A DNA stretch of 64,000 bases from an uncultured Campylobacterales bacterium (GCA_947494995.1 CANLWY010000004.1:1-64000); one strand, 5' to 3'. Shown: positions 19,186-36,929, numbered from the stretch's first letter. A program made the numbers and translations. Notes: generated by a model from the sequence alone, not told the origin.

Positions 19186-19197
19186 CTAAATTTTTTT

Positions 19198-19219
19198 AAA
19201 AGTAGTTTCGACTTTTTTT
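19198..19219 (+). terminator. weak terminator-like hairpin before secE
   Basis: AAAAGT (19198-19203) pairs with ACTTTT (19211-19216), followed by three more T. The stem is short and AT-rich, so it may attenuate rather than stop transcription. Confidence 0.35.
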
Positions 19220-19256
19220 AAAAGAATTTATAAGCTTAAAATTTTTGGAGTCGATT

Positions 19257-19439
19257 GTGAACAAATTTAAAACATATTATAAAAATGCTAAAGAAGAACT
19301 ATTTAAAGTAATTTTCCCTATTAAAGAACAAATTAGATCAGCTTACATCTCTGTTTTTGTAGTTGTAACTGTAATCTCACTATTTTTAGCATTAATTGAT
19401 GCAATCATGTCTTTAAGCTTATCTGCGATAATGAACTAA
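19257..19439 (+). CDS. secE: preprotein translocase subunit SecE
   Basis: The 60-residue protein has the amphipathic KFKTYYKNAKEELFKVIFP segment followed by one membrane helix (about 33-55). It clamps the SecY channel. The start is GTG, chosen because a GGAG ribosome site ends 6 bp before it; the in-frame TTG 12 bp upstream overlaps that site. nusG follows after 9 bp. Confidence 0.93.
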   Translation: MNKFKTYYKNAKEELFKVIFPIKEQIRSAYISVFVVVTVISLFLALIDAIMSLSLSAIMN

Positions 19440-19448
19440 GGAAATTAA

Positions 19449-19976
19449 ATGGCACAACAATGGTATGCAATACAAACACACTCAGGAAGTGAATTAGCTG
19501 TAAAAAGAGCATTAGAAAGACTTGCTGAAGAGATGGCAGATGGAAGAATTGAAGAGGTTCTTGTTCCAACTGAAGATCTAATTGAAGTAAAAAAAGGTAA
19601 TAAAACAATTGTTGAAAGACCTTTATACCCTGCATATGCATTTGCTAAAATTGACCTAGATACTGCTTTATGGCATAGAATTCAATCAATGCCAAAAGTT
19701 GGAAGATTCATTGGTGAATCTAAAAAACCAACTCCCTTATCTAAAAAAGATATTAATTCAATTTTAGACAAAGTAGAAAATAGAGCTGCTGCTAAACCAA
19801 AAATTTCATTTGATGAAGGTGAAATGGTTAGAATTAATGAAGGTCCATTTGCAAACTTTAATGGTGTAGTTGAAGACTTTGATATGGCTTCAGGAATATT
19901 AAAATTAAATGTTTCAATTTTTGGAAGAAATACTCCAGTTGAAATAACTTATACTCAAGTAGAGAGAGTAGTTTAA
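19449..19976 (+). CDS. nusG: transcription termination/antitermination factor NusG
   Basis: NusG (175 residues) binds RNA polymerase and couples it to Rho or the ribosome. The N-terminal NGN domain starts QWYAIQTHSGSELAVKRAL and includes RPLYPAYAFAKID. The C-terminal KOW domain carries FDEGEMVRINEGPFANFNG. Length and order with secE and rplK are standard. Confidence 0.97.
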   Translation: MAQQWYAIQTHSGSELAVKRALERLAEEMADGRIEEVLVPTEDLIEVKKGNKTIVERPLYPAYAFAKIDLDTALWHRIQSMPKVGRFIGESKKPTPLSKKDINSILDKVENRAAAKPKISFDEGEMVRINEGPFANFNGVVEDFDMASGILKLNVSIFGRNTPVEITYTQVERVV

Positions 19977-19988
19977 TCTCTATATCAC

Positions 19989-20042
19989 TAGGCATTAGGC
20001 AATAAAACTTAGCTTCCATAGAGTTTTCTTGCCTAATGCCTA
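19989..20042 (+). promoter_or_regulatory. 14-bp perfect inverted repeat between nusG and rplK
   Basis: TAGGCATTAGGCAA (19989-20002) pairs perfectly with TTGCCTAATGCCTA (20029-20042). An inner AAAACT/AGTTTT stem extends the hairpin after one mismatch. No T run follows, so it is more likely an RNase III-type processing site or a control hairpin for rplKA than a terminator. Confidence 0.55.
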
Positions 20043-20079
20043 AATCATTAAAAAACAATAAAAATTTAAAGGAAATACG

Positions 20080-20505
20080 ATGGCTAAAAAAGTAGAAGGT
20101 ATCTTAAAACTTCAAATACCTGCTGGTGCAGCTAATCCATCACCACCTGTTGGACCTGCATTAGGTCAAAGAGGTATTAACATTATGGAATTCTGTAAAG
20201 CGTTCAATGAAAAAACTAAAGATAAATCAGGATTTACAATCCCTGTTGAGATTTTAGTATATGCTGATAAAAGTTTTACATTTACGTTAAAGCAACCACC
20301 AATGACTGACTTAATTAAAAAAGTTTCTGGTGTTAAAAAAGGTTCTGACAATCCACTTAAAAACAAAGTAGGAAAGATGACAAAAGAACAAATTATGGAA
20401 GTAGTTGAAATGAAAATTGCTGACCTTAATACAGATGATAAAGAACAAGCTGCAAAGATTGTTGCTGGTTCTGCAAGATCAATGGGAATTGATACAGAAT
20501 TATAA
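20080..20505 (+). CDS. rplK: ribosomal protein uL11
   Basis: uL11 (141 residues) forms the GTPase-associated centre with 23S rRNA. It shows [20 protein letters not shown] near the N terminus and KTPPMT-type [19 protein letters not shown] lies near the end. The AAAGGAAA site precedes ATG, and rplA follows after 76 bp. Confidence 0.98.
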   Translation: MAKKVEGILKLQIPAGAANPSPPVGPALGQRGINIMEFCKAFNEKTKDKSGFTIPVEILVYADKSFTFTLKQPPMTDLIKKVSGVKKGSDNPLKNKVGKMTKEQIMEVVEMKIADLNTDDKEQAAKIVAGSARSMGIDTEL

Positions 20506-20581
20506 GATTCTGTTAAAATCTAGCCTGACCACTGGGCTTTAAATAGCGGTAGCAAAAAAAATAAAAATTGCGGAGAATAAA

Positions 20582-21280
20582 ATGGCAAAAGTTTCAAAAA
20601 GATATAAAGCGTTAGCTGAAAAAATTGAAGAAAAAGATTACACTTTAGCAGAAGCTTGTAAAACTGTTAAAGAATTAAAATCAGCTAAATTTGATGAATC
20701 AGTAGAAGTTGCATTAAACTTAAATGTTGACCCAAGACATGCAGACCAAATGATTAGAGGTGCTGTTGTACTTCCAAATGGTACTGGTAAAACTGTTAGA
20801 GTAGCAGTATTTGCTAAGGGTGCAAAAATGGATGAAGCAAAAGCTGCTGGTGCAGATATTGTTGGAAATGATGATTTAGTAGAATCTGTACAAGCTGGAA
20901 ACATTGATTTTGATGTTTTAATTGCAACTCCAGATTGTATGGGACTAGTTGGTAAACTAGGTAGAATTTTAGGACCAAAAGGTTTAATGCCTAACCCTAA
21001 AACTGGTACTGTAACTATGGACGTAACTAAAGCAGTTAACGATGCTAAAGGTGGTCAAGTTTCATATAGAGTTGATAAAAAAGGTAATATGCAAGCAGCA
21101 GTTGGAAAAGTTTCTTTCTCAGAAGAAGCAATCAAAGAAAATGTTGAAGCATTTATTTTAGCAATTAACAAAGCAAAACCTTCTACTGCAAAAGGTAGAT
21201 ATATGACTAATGCAGCTATCTCATTAACTATGTCACCATCAGTTAATATGGATGTATTAGAATTAATGGATATTAAATAA
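20582..21280 (+). CDS. rplA: ribosomal protein uL1
   Basis: uL1 (232 residues) forms the L1 stalk and in many bacteria represses its own operon. RNA-binding segments [48 protein letters not shown] and [15 protein letters not shown] are present. The 5' gap from rplK contains a small AGCC/GGCT hairpin that could serve as an L1 site. Confidence 0.98.
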   Translation: MAKVSKRYKALAEKIEEKDYTLAEACKTVKELKSAKFDESVEVALNLNVDPRHADQMIRGAVVLPNGTGKTVRVAVFAKGAKMDEAKAAGADIVGNDDLVESVQAGNIDFDVLIATPDCMGLVGKLGRILGPKGLMPNPKTGTVTMDVTKAVNDAKGGQVSYRVDKKGNMQAAVGKVSFSEEAIKENVEAFILAINKAKPSTAKGRYMTNAAISLTMSPSVNMDVLELMDIK

Positions 21281-21438
21281 TTTATATTTGAATAGTATTC
21301 AATAGTGGGGATAGTTTTTATCCCCATGTTTGAGTGTTATCAAAACACTACATTAAAAACTGAAGATAGTGGGTTAAATACATCTCCTGTATTTTGTAAA
21401 ACCTGCCGAAGTTGGATGTTTTGAAAGGAGAATTATAA
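21281..21438 (+). promoter_or_regulatory. rplJ leader, probable L10 autoregulatory RNA
   Basis: The 158-nt gap has a GGGGAT/ATCCCC hairpin (21307-21325) and an AGTGTT/AACACT hairpin (21333-21349). A purine-rich region with internal pairing then leads to the GAAAGGAG ribosome site. Position and layout match the known L10(L12)4 leader of rplJL, but I cannot score it against the Rfam model. Confidence 0.5.
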
Positions 21439-21927
21439 ATGACTAAACAACAAAAATCAGAAGTTATTGATTTCTTAACTGGTGAATTCAAAGAGTCTCA
21501 AGCTATCGTAGTATGTAGCTATAATGGAGTTTCTCACAAAGAATTAGAAGGTTTAAGAAAAGAAGCTAAAGAAGTTGGTGTTAAAGTTCAAGTTGCTAAA
21601 AATACATTGGCTACAGTTTCTGTAAAAAATGCTGAGTTAGGTGATATTGAGTTAACTGGAAACAACATTTTCTTATGGTCTGAAGATCAAATTTCTGCTT
21701 GTAAAGTTGCTGATAAGTTTGCTACTGCAAATAAAGATAAATTTGCAATCAAGTCTGGTATCATTGAAGGTGAAATTGCTGATCTTGATACAGTTATGGC
21801 ATTTGCTAAATTACCATCTAGAGATGAACTTCTTGGTATGCTTGCTGCTACTTGGATGGCACCACTTACTAACTTTACAATTGGGCTTGATGCTCTTAGA
21901 AAGAAAAAAGAAGAAGAGGCTGCTTAA
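21439..21927 (+). CDS. rplJ: ribosomal protein uL10
   Basis: uL10 (162 residues) anchors L7/L12 dimers to the ribosome. The N-terminal half has SQAIVVCSYNGVSHKELEGL and VKVQVAKNTLA. The C-terminal helix that binds L12 ends in RKKKEEEAA. A GAAAGGAG site precedes ATG, and rplL follows after 54 bp. Confidence 0.97.
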   Translation: MTKQQKSEVIDFLTGEFKESQAIVVCSYNGVSHKELEGLRKEAKEVGVKVQVAKNTLATVSVKNAELGDIELTGNNIFLWSEDQISACKVADKFATANKDKFAIKSGIIEGEIADLDTVMAFAKLPSRDELLGMLAATWMAPLTNFTIGLDALRKKKEEEAA

Positions 21928-21981
21928 TAAAGCAACATATTAAATAAATATATAAAATAAAAAATAATAAGGAAGAAAGAA

Positions 21982-22356
21982 ATGGCAATTTCTAAAGAAG
22001 ACGTATTAGAATATATCTCTGGTTTATCTGTATTAGAGTTATCAGAATTAGTTAAAGAATTTGAAGAAAAATTCGGAGTATCTGCACAACCTGTAGCTGT
22101 AGCTGGTGCTGTAGCTGGTGGAGCTGCTGAAGCTGCTGAAGAAAAAACTGAGTTCGATGTAATCTTAAAAGATGCTGGAGCTAAGAAAATTAATGTAATT
22201 AAAGCGATCAGAGGATTAACTGGTCTTGGATTAAAAGAAGCAAAAGCTATGGCTGAAGAAGCTGGAGCAAAAGTAAAAGAAGGTGTTTCTAAAGAAGACG
22301 CTGAAGCTGCTAAAGCTGAATTAGAAGGTGCTGGAGCTGTTGTAGAATTAGCATAA
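21982..22356 (+). CDS. rplL: ribosomal protein bL12 (L7/L12)
   Basis: bL12 (124 residues) recruits translation GTPases. It has the N-terminal dimer helices, an Ala/Gly-rich hinge at about 37-52, and the C-terminal domain with [26 protein letters not shown] and the typical ending. Confidence 0.98.
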   Translation: MAISKEDVLEYISGLSVLELSELVKEFEEKFGVSAQPVAVAGAVAGGAAEAAEEKTEFDVILKDAGAKKINVIKAIRGLTGLGLKEAKAMAEEAGAKVKEGVSKEDAEAAKAELEGAGAVVELA

Positions 22357-22379
22357 TTCTTCTCCGCACTTTATATTGT

Positions 22380-22405
22380 TATACAAGGCTTTAATGCCTT
22401 GTATA
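22380..22405 (+). promoter_or_regulatory. hairpin between rplL and rpoB, attenuator-like
   Basis: TATACAAGGC (22380-22389) pairs perfectly with GCCTTGTATA (22396-22405) around TTTAAT. It lies 24 bp after rplL, with no T run behind it. This is where other bacteria place an attenuator or processing site that lowers rpoBC expression relative to rplJL. Confidence 0.5.
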
Positions 22406-22505
22406 AAGATTAGCATCTTTGAAGGCTAAGGTTAGAATTTAGGACGAATTTTAACCCTATCCTTTAAGGATGCTTTTGCGCTTTATATACAAAGCTAAAA
22501 AGTAA

Positions 22506-31200
<8,695 letters not shown>

Positions 31201-31201
31201 A

Positions 31202-31224
31202 ACATTAGGGCTTGTCCCTAATGT
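31202..31224 (+). other. hairpin directly after rpoC
   Basis: ACATTAGGG (31202-31210) pairs perfectly with CCCTAATGT (31216-31224) around a 5-nt loop, 2 nt after the rpoC stop. No T run follows. It occupies the place where a ribosome site for the next gene would be expected. Confidence 0.5.
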
Positions 31225-31230
31225 AAACTT

Positions 31231-31620
31231 ATGGATATTATTTCACTATTTATAATCTTTTTAACCATTGAGGTTTTTGAATCAAACTGGCAAAAATCAG
31301 AAACCCTTTACGGCCTATTAGAAAACAACTACAAAATATACAGAACAAGTATATTTATATATTTCCTTTTAAATTTTAGTTTTATATACTCAATTTTCCT
31401 TGTAATATATTTACAAAACAATAGTTTTTGGATGTTAAGTATTGTAGGAATCAAATTTCTTGATATAGCTTTTAAACTTAATATTATGTCTAAAATAAAT
31501 GATAATATTCCCTTAGAAGAAATTATACCAAATATTCAAATGAGTTTTATTTTTAGATATATGAATGCAATTATTTACCCTTTAACATTTCTATTCGCAA
31601 CAAATTATTTTTCTTTTTAA
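31231..31620 (+). CDS. small integral membrane protein of unknown function
   Basis: The 129-residue protein is hydrophobic, with about four predicted membrane helices (roughly 1-13, 38-61, 66-84 and 107-125) and short charged loops. I do not recognise a family. There is no Shine-Dalgarno sequence before the ATG, only the hairpin that follows rpoC, so translation may depend on coupling to rpoC. It is in line with the EAL gene that follows after 54 bp. Confidence 0.6.
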   Translation: MDIISLFIIFLTIEVFESNWQKSETLYGLLENNYKIYRTSIFIYFLLNFSFIYSIFLVIYLQNNSFWMLSIVGIKFLDIAFKLNIMSKINDNIPLEEIIPNIQMSFIFRYMNAIIYPLTFLFATNYFSF

Positions 31621-31674
31621 AATTGATAATTGATATTAAAATACTTTAAGTTTTTATTTGCTAGTATTTAAAGC

Positions 31675-32382
31675 ATGAATACACTAGAATTTAAATACTT
31701 AATTAAAAATGCGGATTACAAAACCAAATATGAACCGATTATTGATTCAAAAAATGACTCAATATATGGATATGAGGCACTTTCAAAGTTTGAAATTGAT
31801 CAGAATCTAATAAGTACTGAAGAGATATTTAGAAAACTACATCATAATAATAGACTTTTTTTTGAACTTGAAAAAAGAAATAAACAACTTCAAATAGATA
31901 ACTATGATAATGATAAAAAATTATTTTTGAATTTTGATGCAGATATAGTTAATACAACTTCACAAAAAAACTATTGGGAATTATTTTTAAAATCATGCAA
32001 AAAAGATATCGTAATAGAGATAACTGAAAATGGAAGTGATGATGAAAAGAGTACTAAAATAATGCATGGCTTTAGTTCTTGGTTACAAAATAAAGGTATA
32101 GATTCTGCTCTTGATGATTTTGCTCAAGATGGATCAATGTTCTCTTTCTTTCTTATGAATAGAAGTAAATATATAAAAATAGATAAATCATTTTTAGGTC
32201 AAATCAAAAAGAATAGTGCTTATATAGAGTATCTAAAAGGTTTGCTCAGAACAATAAGGTTAAATAATCAAAAATCAATAATAGAAGGGGTAGAAACCTA
32301 TAGTGATTATTTAATGGTTAAAGAGTTTAATGCAGATTATATGCAGGGTTACTATTTTAGTGATTTAATGATAATAAAATGA
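31675..32382 (+). CDS. stand-alone EAL-domain protein, probable c-di-GMP phosphodiesterase
   Basis: The 235-residue cytoplasmic protein is a single EAL domain. Key residues for c-di-GMP hydrolysis can be placed: Glu34 in EAL, Asn86 in LFLNFD, Glu115 in VIEITE, Asp147-Asp148, Lys171 in IKIDK, Glu204 in EGVET and Gln224 in MQGYYF. Loop 6 is altered: the usual DDFGTGYSS reads DDFAQDGS, and EALxR reads EALSKF. Activity is plausible but may be weak, or the protein may act as a binding sensor. No signal peptide or partner domain is seen. Confidence 0.8.
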   Translation: MNTLEFKYLIKNADYKTKYEPIIDSKNDSIYGYEALSKFEIDQNLISTEEIFRKLHHNNRLFFELEKRNKQLQIDNYDNDKKLFLNFDADIVNTTSQKNYWELFLKSCKKDIVIEITENGSDDEKSTKIMHGFSSWLQNKGIDSALDDFAQDGSMFSFFLMNRSKYIKIDKSFLGQIKKNSAYIEYLKGLLRTIRLNNQKSIIEGVETYSDYLMVKEFNADYMQGYYFSDLMIIK

Positions 32383-32446
32383 TTGACTCATTAGTTTTTC
32401 ATTTTAAAATGATATACTACCTTCAATAAAAAAATAGGAGTTGCCA

Positions 32447-32734
32447 ATGCAATATTTAGTAATCGCATATGATAATGAAGGTGCTTTAGAAAAAAGACTT
32501 GAAGTAAGAGATGCACATGTTGAGGGTGCAAAGAAGATGATAGCTGAAGGTAAAATCATAAATGCTGGTGCTCTTATTGAAGAAGATCGAATGGTAGGAT
32601 CAACTCTTTTTGTAGATTTCGATAGTGATGATGAAATCAATGAGTGGCTAGAAAATGAGCCATATGTAACTAATGGTGTATGGAACATGGAAGAGTTTCA
32701 AATCGTTCCTGTTAAATTACTACCTACAAATTAA
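32447..32734 (+). CDS. YciI-family protein
   Basis: The 95-residue protein starts MQYLVIAYDNEGALEKRLEV and contains the conserved His-Asp type pair in VRDAHVEGAKKM, as in YciI-like ferredoxin-fold proteins. Their role is poorly known. The ATG at 32447 is chosen because TAGGAG ends 6 bp upstream; an in-frame TTG at 32441 abuts that site. It is the last gene before a 530-bp AT-rich gap. Confidence 0.75.
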   Translation: MQYLVIAYDNEGALEKRLEVRDAHVEGAKKMIAEGKIINAGALIEEDRMVGSTLFVDFDSDDEINEWLENEPYVTNGVWNMEEFQIVPVKLLPTN

Positions 32735-33265
32735 TAAAAGAAATAAGCCCTAGAAGGGTTTATCTCTTAAAAAACTTCAATTACTTTATTTAAATCATCA
32801 AAAATTGACTTTTTCTTTTAATCAATTCTGCATAATATAAGTTTTTTAGAAAAATGAAAAAAAATTTGCAAATTTCTTTTTATATTTTTTTTATATTTTT
32901 AAGTAAGTGAAAATATAGATTACTAAAAAATATACTCAATTATTTTGAAATACATTTACTATGTTTTATAATAATTATAAGTAGGCAGAATATAGTATTT
33001 TTATGTAAAATTATTTATATTAAAAAAATAACAAAATTAAACAATTTAATATTTTGAATTTTCTTTTTATATTTTTTTTGCACAAAATAGAAACTCTACA
33101 ACTCCCTTTTTTAGGTGCCTTTTGACATTAGTCAAAAACAAAAAATCAAAATAGTTTTAAACTTTCATTGTACTTTAAACAATTAAGTATAGAAAAATTT
33201 AGGCTTTCAAAAATTATGAAATTTTAAATTTTCTAATTGTTAATAATATAAGTAAGGAGAAATAA
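32735..33265. other. AT-rich intergenic region holding the napA promoter
   Basis: No gene is visible in this 531-bp gap. The first part has a weak AAATAAGCCCT/AGGGTTTAT hairpin after the YciI gene. The middle is very AT-rich without structure I can name. The last 190 bp hold the napA promoter elements listed separately and a long leader of about 96 nt. Confidence 0.6.
33080..33192 (+). promoter_or_regulatory. napA promoter with Crp/Fnr-type box at -41.5
   Basis: The palindrome TTTTGACATTAGTCAAAA (33120-33137) has the TTGAC-N4-GTCAA form of Crp/Fnr-family sites. Its centre (33128.5) lies 29.5 bp before a TAAACT -10 box (33158-33163), which is the class II position -41.5. GCACAAAAT (33080-33088) begins exactly 42 bp before the TTGAC. 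The block after the -10 box (to 33192) matches the nrfH start region closely. Transcription should start near 33170. Confidence 0.65.
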
Positions 33266-36064
33266 ATGGCACTTTCGAGAAGAGAATTTCTTAAAAGTTC
33301 GGCGGCAGCTTCTGCAGCAGCAGCGGTAGGGATGAACGTACCTACACAAATGCAAGCAGCAGCTAAAAATGCTGAAGGTGGCTGGAGATGGGACAAGGCA
33401 GCTTGTAGATTCTGTGGTACAGGTTGTGGAATTATGTTAGCTACTAAAGGTGGTAAAATTGTTGCGGTTAAAGGTGACCCTGCAGCTCCAGTTAATAGAG
33501 GTCTTAACTGTATTAAAGGTTACTTCAATGCAAAAATCATGTATGGTGCGGATAGAATAAAACAACCATTACTAAGAGTTGGCGCTGATGGTAAATTTGA
33601 CAAAAATGGTAAATTTGCTCCTGTATCTTGGGAAAGAGCTTTTGATGAAATGGAAATTCATGCAAGAAAAGCTCTTAAAGAGTCAGGACCTGAAGGTGTA
33701 AGTGTATTAGGTTCAGGACAATACACTATCATGGAAGGTTATGCAGCTCAAAAGATGATGAAGGGTGGATTCAGATCAAATGCAATTGATCCAAATGCTA
33801 GACACTGTATGGCATCTGCGGTTGTTGGTTTTTATCAAACATTTGGTATTGATGAGCCTTCTGGTTGTTATGATGATATTGAGTTAACTGATACTGTAGT
33901 ATGTTGGGGAGCTAATATGGCTGAGATGCACCCAATTCTATGGTCAAGGGTAACTGATAGAAAACTTTCTGATCCTAAAAATGTAAAAGTTGTAAATATT
34001 TCAACTTATAGACATAGAACATCTGATTTAGCAGATATGGAAATTATATTTACTCCAAGTTCAGATTTAGCACTTTGGAATTATATTGCACATGAAATAG
34101 TATTTAATAATCCAGAAGTTATTGATTGGGATTTTGTAAGAGAGCATATTGTATTTGCTGCAAGTCCTGTTAATATGGGTTATGGTATGAAAAGAGCTGG
34201 CGAAAAGTCAATGGATAAATACTCTAATAAAGAGAAAGAAACAATGGTTAAAGAGATGGAAAAAATTGTCTCTGAAACTGAAGCCCCTGCACTTGCTCCA
34301 TATGGATATAAAGCTGGTGATAAGATGGTAAATAAACCCGCTGGATTAAAACACTGGGAAATCTCTTTTGAAGAGTATAAAAAATTCTTAGAGCCTTATA
34401 CACTAGACTATGTAGCAAAAATCTCTAAAGGTGATCCAGATGAAGATATTAATATTTTTAAAAAGAAGTTAAAAGCATTAGCAAATCTTTATATTGAGAA
34501 ATCAAGAAAAGTTGTTTCTTTCTGGACAATGGGTATGAACCAACATACAAGAGGTACTTGGGTAAATACATTAGCTTATAACGTTCACTTCTTACTTAAC
34601 AAACAAGCTAAACCAGGTTCTGGTGCATTCTCATTAACAGGTCAACCATCTGCATGTGGTACTGCTAGAGAAGTTGGTACATTTACACACAGATTACCTG
34701 CTGATATGATGGTTAAAAATCCTAAGCATAGAGCAATCACTGAAAAAGGTTGGAGGGTTCCATCAGGAACACTTAATCCAATAGGAAATCAACATGTTAT
34801 GAAGATATTTCGTGATTTAGAAGATGGTTTTGTAAAATTTACTTGGATTCAAGTAAATAATATGTTCCATACTACTGCATCTGCATCTCACTGGATTAAA
34901 GCAGCGAGAGAGATGGATAACTTTATAGTTTGTTCCGATCCTTATCCCGGTATCTCTGCAAAAGTATCTGACCTTATCTTGCCAACAGCTATGATCTATG
35001 AAAAATGGGGAGCTTATGGAAATGCTGAAAGAAGAACTCAACATTGGAGACAACAAGTATTACCAGCTGGTGATGCCATGTCTGATATTTGGCAAATGGC
35101 TGAATTTATGAAAAGATTTACTGTTAAAGAGTTATGGGGTGAATCTACATTAAGAAATGGTAGTAAATTACCTGATGTAATTAATGAAGCAAAAAAACTA
35201 GGATACAAAGAAGATACTACAATGTATGAAGTTTTATTTGCAAATGAAAGAGCTAAATCATTTAAAGTTGATTTAAATGACCCAATTCAAAAAGGCTTTG
35301 ATAATACAGAGTGTTTAGGGGATAGTAGAAATGTAAAAGGTTCAGATGGTAAACCATGGAAAGGTTATGGTTTCTTCATCCAAAAATATCTATTTGAAGA
35401 GTATGCTGATTTCGGTAGAGGACATGCTCATGACCTTGCAGACTTCGATACTTACCACAGAGTAAGAGGATTAAAATGGCCAGTAGTTGATGGTAAAGAG
35501 ACTCAATGGAGATTTAATACTAAATATGACCCATATGCAAAAAAATATGGTAAGCCAGGTACTGATTTTGCATTCTACGGAACATTAGCAAAAGCATTAT
35601 CTCAAGGTGATTTATTAGGTGTTAAAGAAAAAGCTAAGAAATCTCTTAAAAATAAAGCGAAAATCTTTGCTAGACCATATATGGATCCACCAGAAATGCC
35701 AGATAATGAATACCCATTATGGATGAGTACAGGAAGAATCTTAGAACATTGGCACAGTGGAACAATGACTATGAGAGTTCCAGAGCTTTATAGATCTGCT
35801 CCTGAGGCATTAGTGTATATGCATCCTGACTCTGCTAAGAAGTTTGGAGTTAAACAAGGTCAGTTAGCTTGGGTTGAATCTAGACGTGGTAAAGTAAAAG
35901 CTAGAGTTGAAACTAGAGGAAGAAACAGACCTTCAAGAAATCTTGTTTATGTTCCATTCTTTGATGAAAAAGTATTTATTAATAAAGTTTGTGCTGATTA
36001 TACGTGTCCAATGTCTAAACAAACAGACTTTAAAAAATGTGCGGTAAAAGTTTATAAAGCATAA
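33266..36064 (+). CDS. napA: periplasmic nitrate reductase catalytic subunit NapA
   Basis: NapA (932 residues) reduces nitrate to nitrite in the periplasm with a bis-MGD molybdenum centre. It has a twin-arginine signal (SRREFLK at 4-10, then an Ala-rich stretch), the [4Fe-4S] ligands Cys47, Cys50, Cys54 and Cys82, and the Mo-ligand Cys181 in NARHCMAS. The C-terminal cofactor-binding part ends with the [13 protein letters not shown] segment. AAGGAG precedes ATG. Only napB follows; the usual napG, napH, napF and napL of Campylobacterota are absent here. Confidence 0.95.
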   Translation: MALSRREFLKSSAAASAAAAVGMNVPTQMQAAAKNAEGGWRWDKAACRFCGTGCGIMLATKGGKIVAVKGDPAAPVNRGLNCIKGYFNAKIMYGADRIKQPLLRVGADGKFDKNGKFAPVSWERAFDEMEIHARKALKESGPEGVSVLGSGQYTIMEGYAAQKMMKGGFRSNAIDPNARHCMASAVVGFYQTFGIDEPSGCYDDIELTDTVVCWGANMAEMHPILWSRVTDRKLSDPKNVKVVNISTYRHRTSDLADMEIIFTPSSDLALWNYIAHEIVFNNPEVIDWDFVREHIVFAASPVNMGYGMKRAGEKSMDKYSNKEKETMVKEMEKIVSETEAPALAPYGYKAGDKMVNKPAGLKHWEISFEEYKKFLEPYTLDYVAKISKGDPDEDINIFKKKLKALANLYIEKSRKVVSFWTMGMNQHTRGTWVNTLAYNVHFLLNKQAKPGSGAFSLTGQPSACGTAREVGTFTHRLPADMMVKNPKHRAITEKGWRVPSGTLNPIGNQHVMKIFRDLEDGFVKFTWIQVNNMFHTTASASHWIKAAREMDNFIVCSDPYPGISAKVSDLILPTAMIYEKWGAYGNAERRTQHWRQQVLPAGDAMSDIWQMAEFMKRFTVKELWGESTLRNGSKLPDVINEAKKLGYKEDTTMYEVLFANERAKSFKVDLNDPIQKGFDNTECLGDSRNVKGSDGKPWKGYGFFIQKYLFEEYADFGRGHAHDLADFDTYHRVRGLKWPVVDGKETQWRFNTKYDPYAKKYGKPGTDFAFYGTLAKALSQGDLLGVKEKAKKSLKNKAKIFARPYMDPPEMPDNEYPLWMSTGRILEHWHSGTMTMRVPELYRSAPEALVYMHPDSAKKFGVKQGQLAWVESRRGKVKARVETRGRNRPSRNLVYVPFFDEKVFINKVCADYTCPMSKQTDFKKCAVKVYKA

Positions 36065-36120
36065 ATTACAGATAAATGTTCTTATTTTAAATAAATAATA
36101 AATAAAAAATGGAGAAGAAA

Positions 36121-36741
36121 ATGAAATTAACTAAGATGACTTTAGGACTTTTTGCAGTAGCTACAGTTTTTTTGGTGGGATGTAGTGCCTCAAATCAAAC
36201 AATGAGTGAAGAATCAATTGGGTTAAGGAATACTGATTTATATACAGAGGGTTCAGAAACAGTAGCTGATAAAACTGAATATATAAATAAAACAGCAGGA
36301 GAGAGCGTATTAATAACACGTTCTTTTGAGAATGCACCACCAATGATTCCTCATGCAGTTGAAGGAATGTTACCAATTACTATAAATAACAATGCTTGTA
36401 CAGGATGTCATGTGCCAGGAGTTGCTGAGTCATTAAATGCGACGCCAATACCAAAGTCACATTTTACAGATTATAGACCTGATACATCATTAGCTAAAAA
36501 TGGTAATATGGTTAAAAATGGAAAGATAATTGAAAATACTAGTGATATAAAAACATCAGCAAAAGTATTAAATACTTTATCTGGTACTAGATTTAATTGT
36601 ACAGGGTGTCATGCTCCTCAGTCAATTGCTACAGATGCTCCAATAAAAAATGAGTTTAAAGCTGAGTTTAGAGCTAAAGGTGGTGATAAAAAGTCTAATT
36701 TGATTAACAATATCAATGAAGGTGTAGATACTATTAAATAA
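36121..36741 (+). CDS. napB: diheme cytochrome c NapB, probable lipoprotein
   Basis: NapB (206 residues) passes electrons to NapA. It has two heme c sites, CTGCH at 93-97 and CTGCH at 150-154, and the family segments APPMIPHAVEGMLPI and PIPKSHFTDYRP. The signal sequence ends in a lipobox (LVGC, Cys21), so the protein is predicted to be membrane-anchored rather than freely soluble. The ATG at 36121 is chosen because GGAG at 36111-36114 is its ribosome site; an in-frame ATG 12 bp upstream overlaps that site. A terminator-like hairpin follows. Confidence 0.9.
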   Translation: MKLTKMTLGLFAVATVFLVGCSASNQTMSEESIGLRNTDLYTEGSETVADKTEYINKTAGESVLITRSFENAPPMIPHAVEGMLPITINNNACTGCHVPGVAESLNATPIPKSHFTDYRPDTSLAKNGNMVKNGKIIENTSDIKTSAKVLNTLSGTRFNCTGCHAPQSIATDAPIKNEFKAEFRAKGGDKKSNLINNINEGVDTIK

Positions 36742-36746
36742 AATAT

Positions 36747-36778
36747 AAGAAGAAGAGAGTTTTTCTTTTCTTCTTTTC
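36747..36778 (+). terminator. purine-rich terminator-like hairpin after napB
   Basis: AAGAAGAAGAG (from 36747) pairs with CTTTTCTTCTT (36765-36775) with about one mismatch around a T-rich loop, and is followed by TTCC. It probably ends the napAB transcript. Confidence 0.5.
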
Positions 36779-36793
36779 CTCTATTAAATTTAC

Positions 36794-36837
36794 AAATGGC
36801 ACTTTTTATTTCTCCTTAAAAAATAATGGTGCCATTT
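36794..36837. repeat. 9-26-9 hairpin repeat, copy 1
   Basis: AAATGGCAC (36794-36802) pairs with GTGCCATTT (36829-36837) around a 26-nt loop. The loop and right arm are nearly identical to copy 2, 92 bp downstream. A third member with the same geometry but different stem bases follows nrfA. Confidence 0.7.
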
Positions 36838-36885
36838 GCTAATTTCATATTTGAAACTTTAATAAATTACTTTTATAAAATTTAT

Positions 36886-36929
36886 AAATGGCATCTTTTA
36901 TTTCTCCTTAAAAAATAATGGTGCCATTT
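36886..36929. repeat. 9-26-9 hairpin repeat, copy 2
   Basis: AAATGGCAT (36886-36894) pairs with GTGCCATTT (36921-36929), with one T-G wobble, around a 26-nt loop. It shares about 34 nt almost exactly with copy 1. It lies just before the napD remnant. Confidence 0.7.

Noticed and set aside
32735-32770. terminator after the YciI gene
   Set aside because: The AAATAAGCCCT/AGGGTTTAT hairpin is weak and lacks a T run, so I did not list it as a terminator.
36794-36929. the repeated hairpins as a small CRISPR array
   Set aside because: There are only two adjacent units, the units carry long inverted arms, and no cas genes are nearby.
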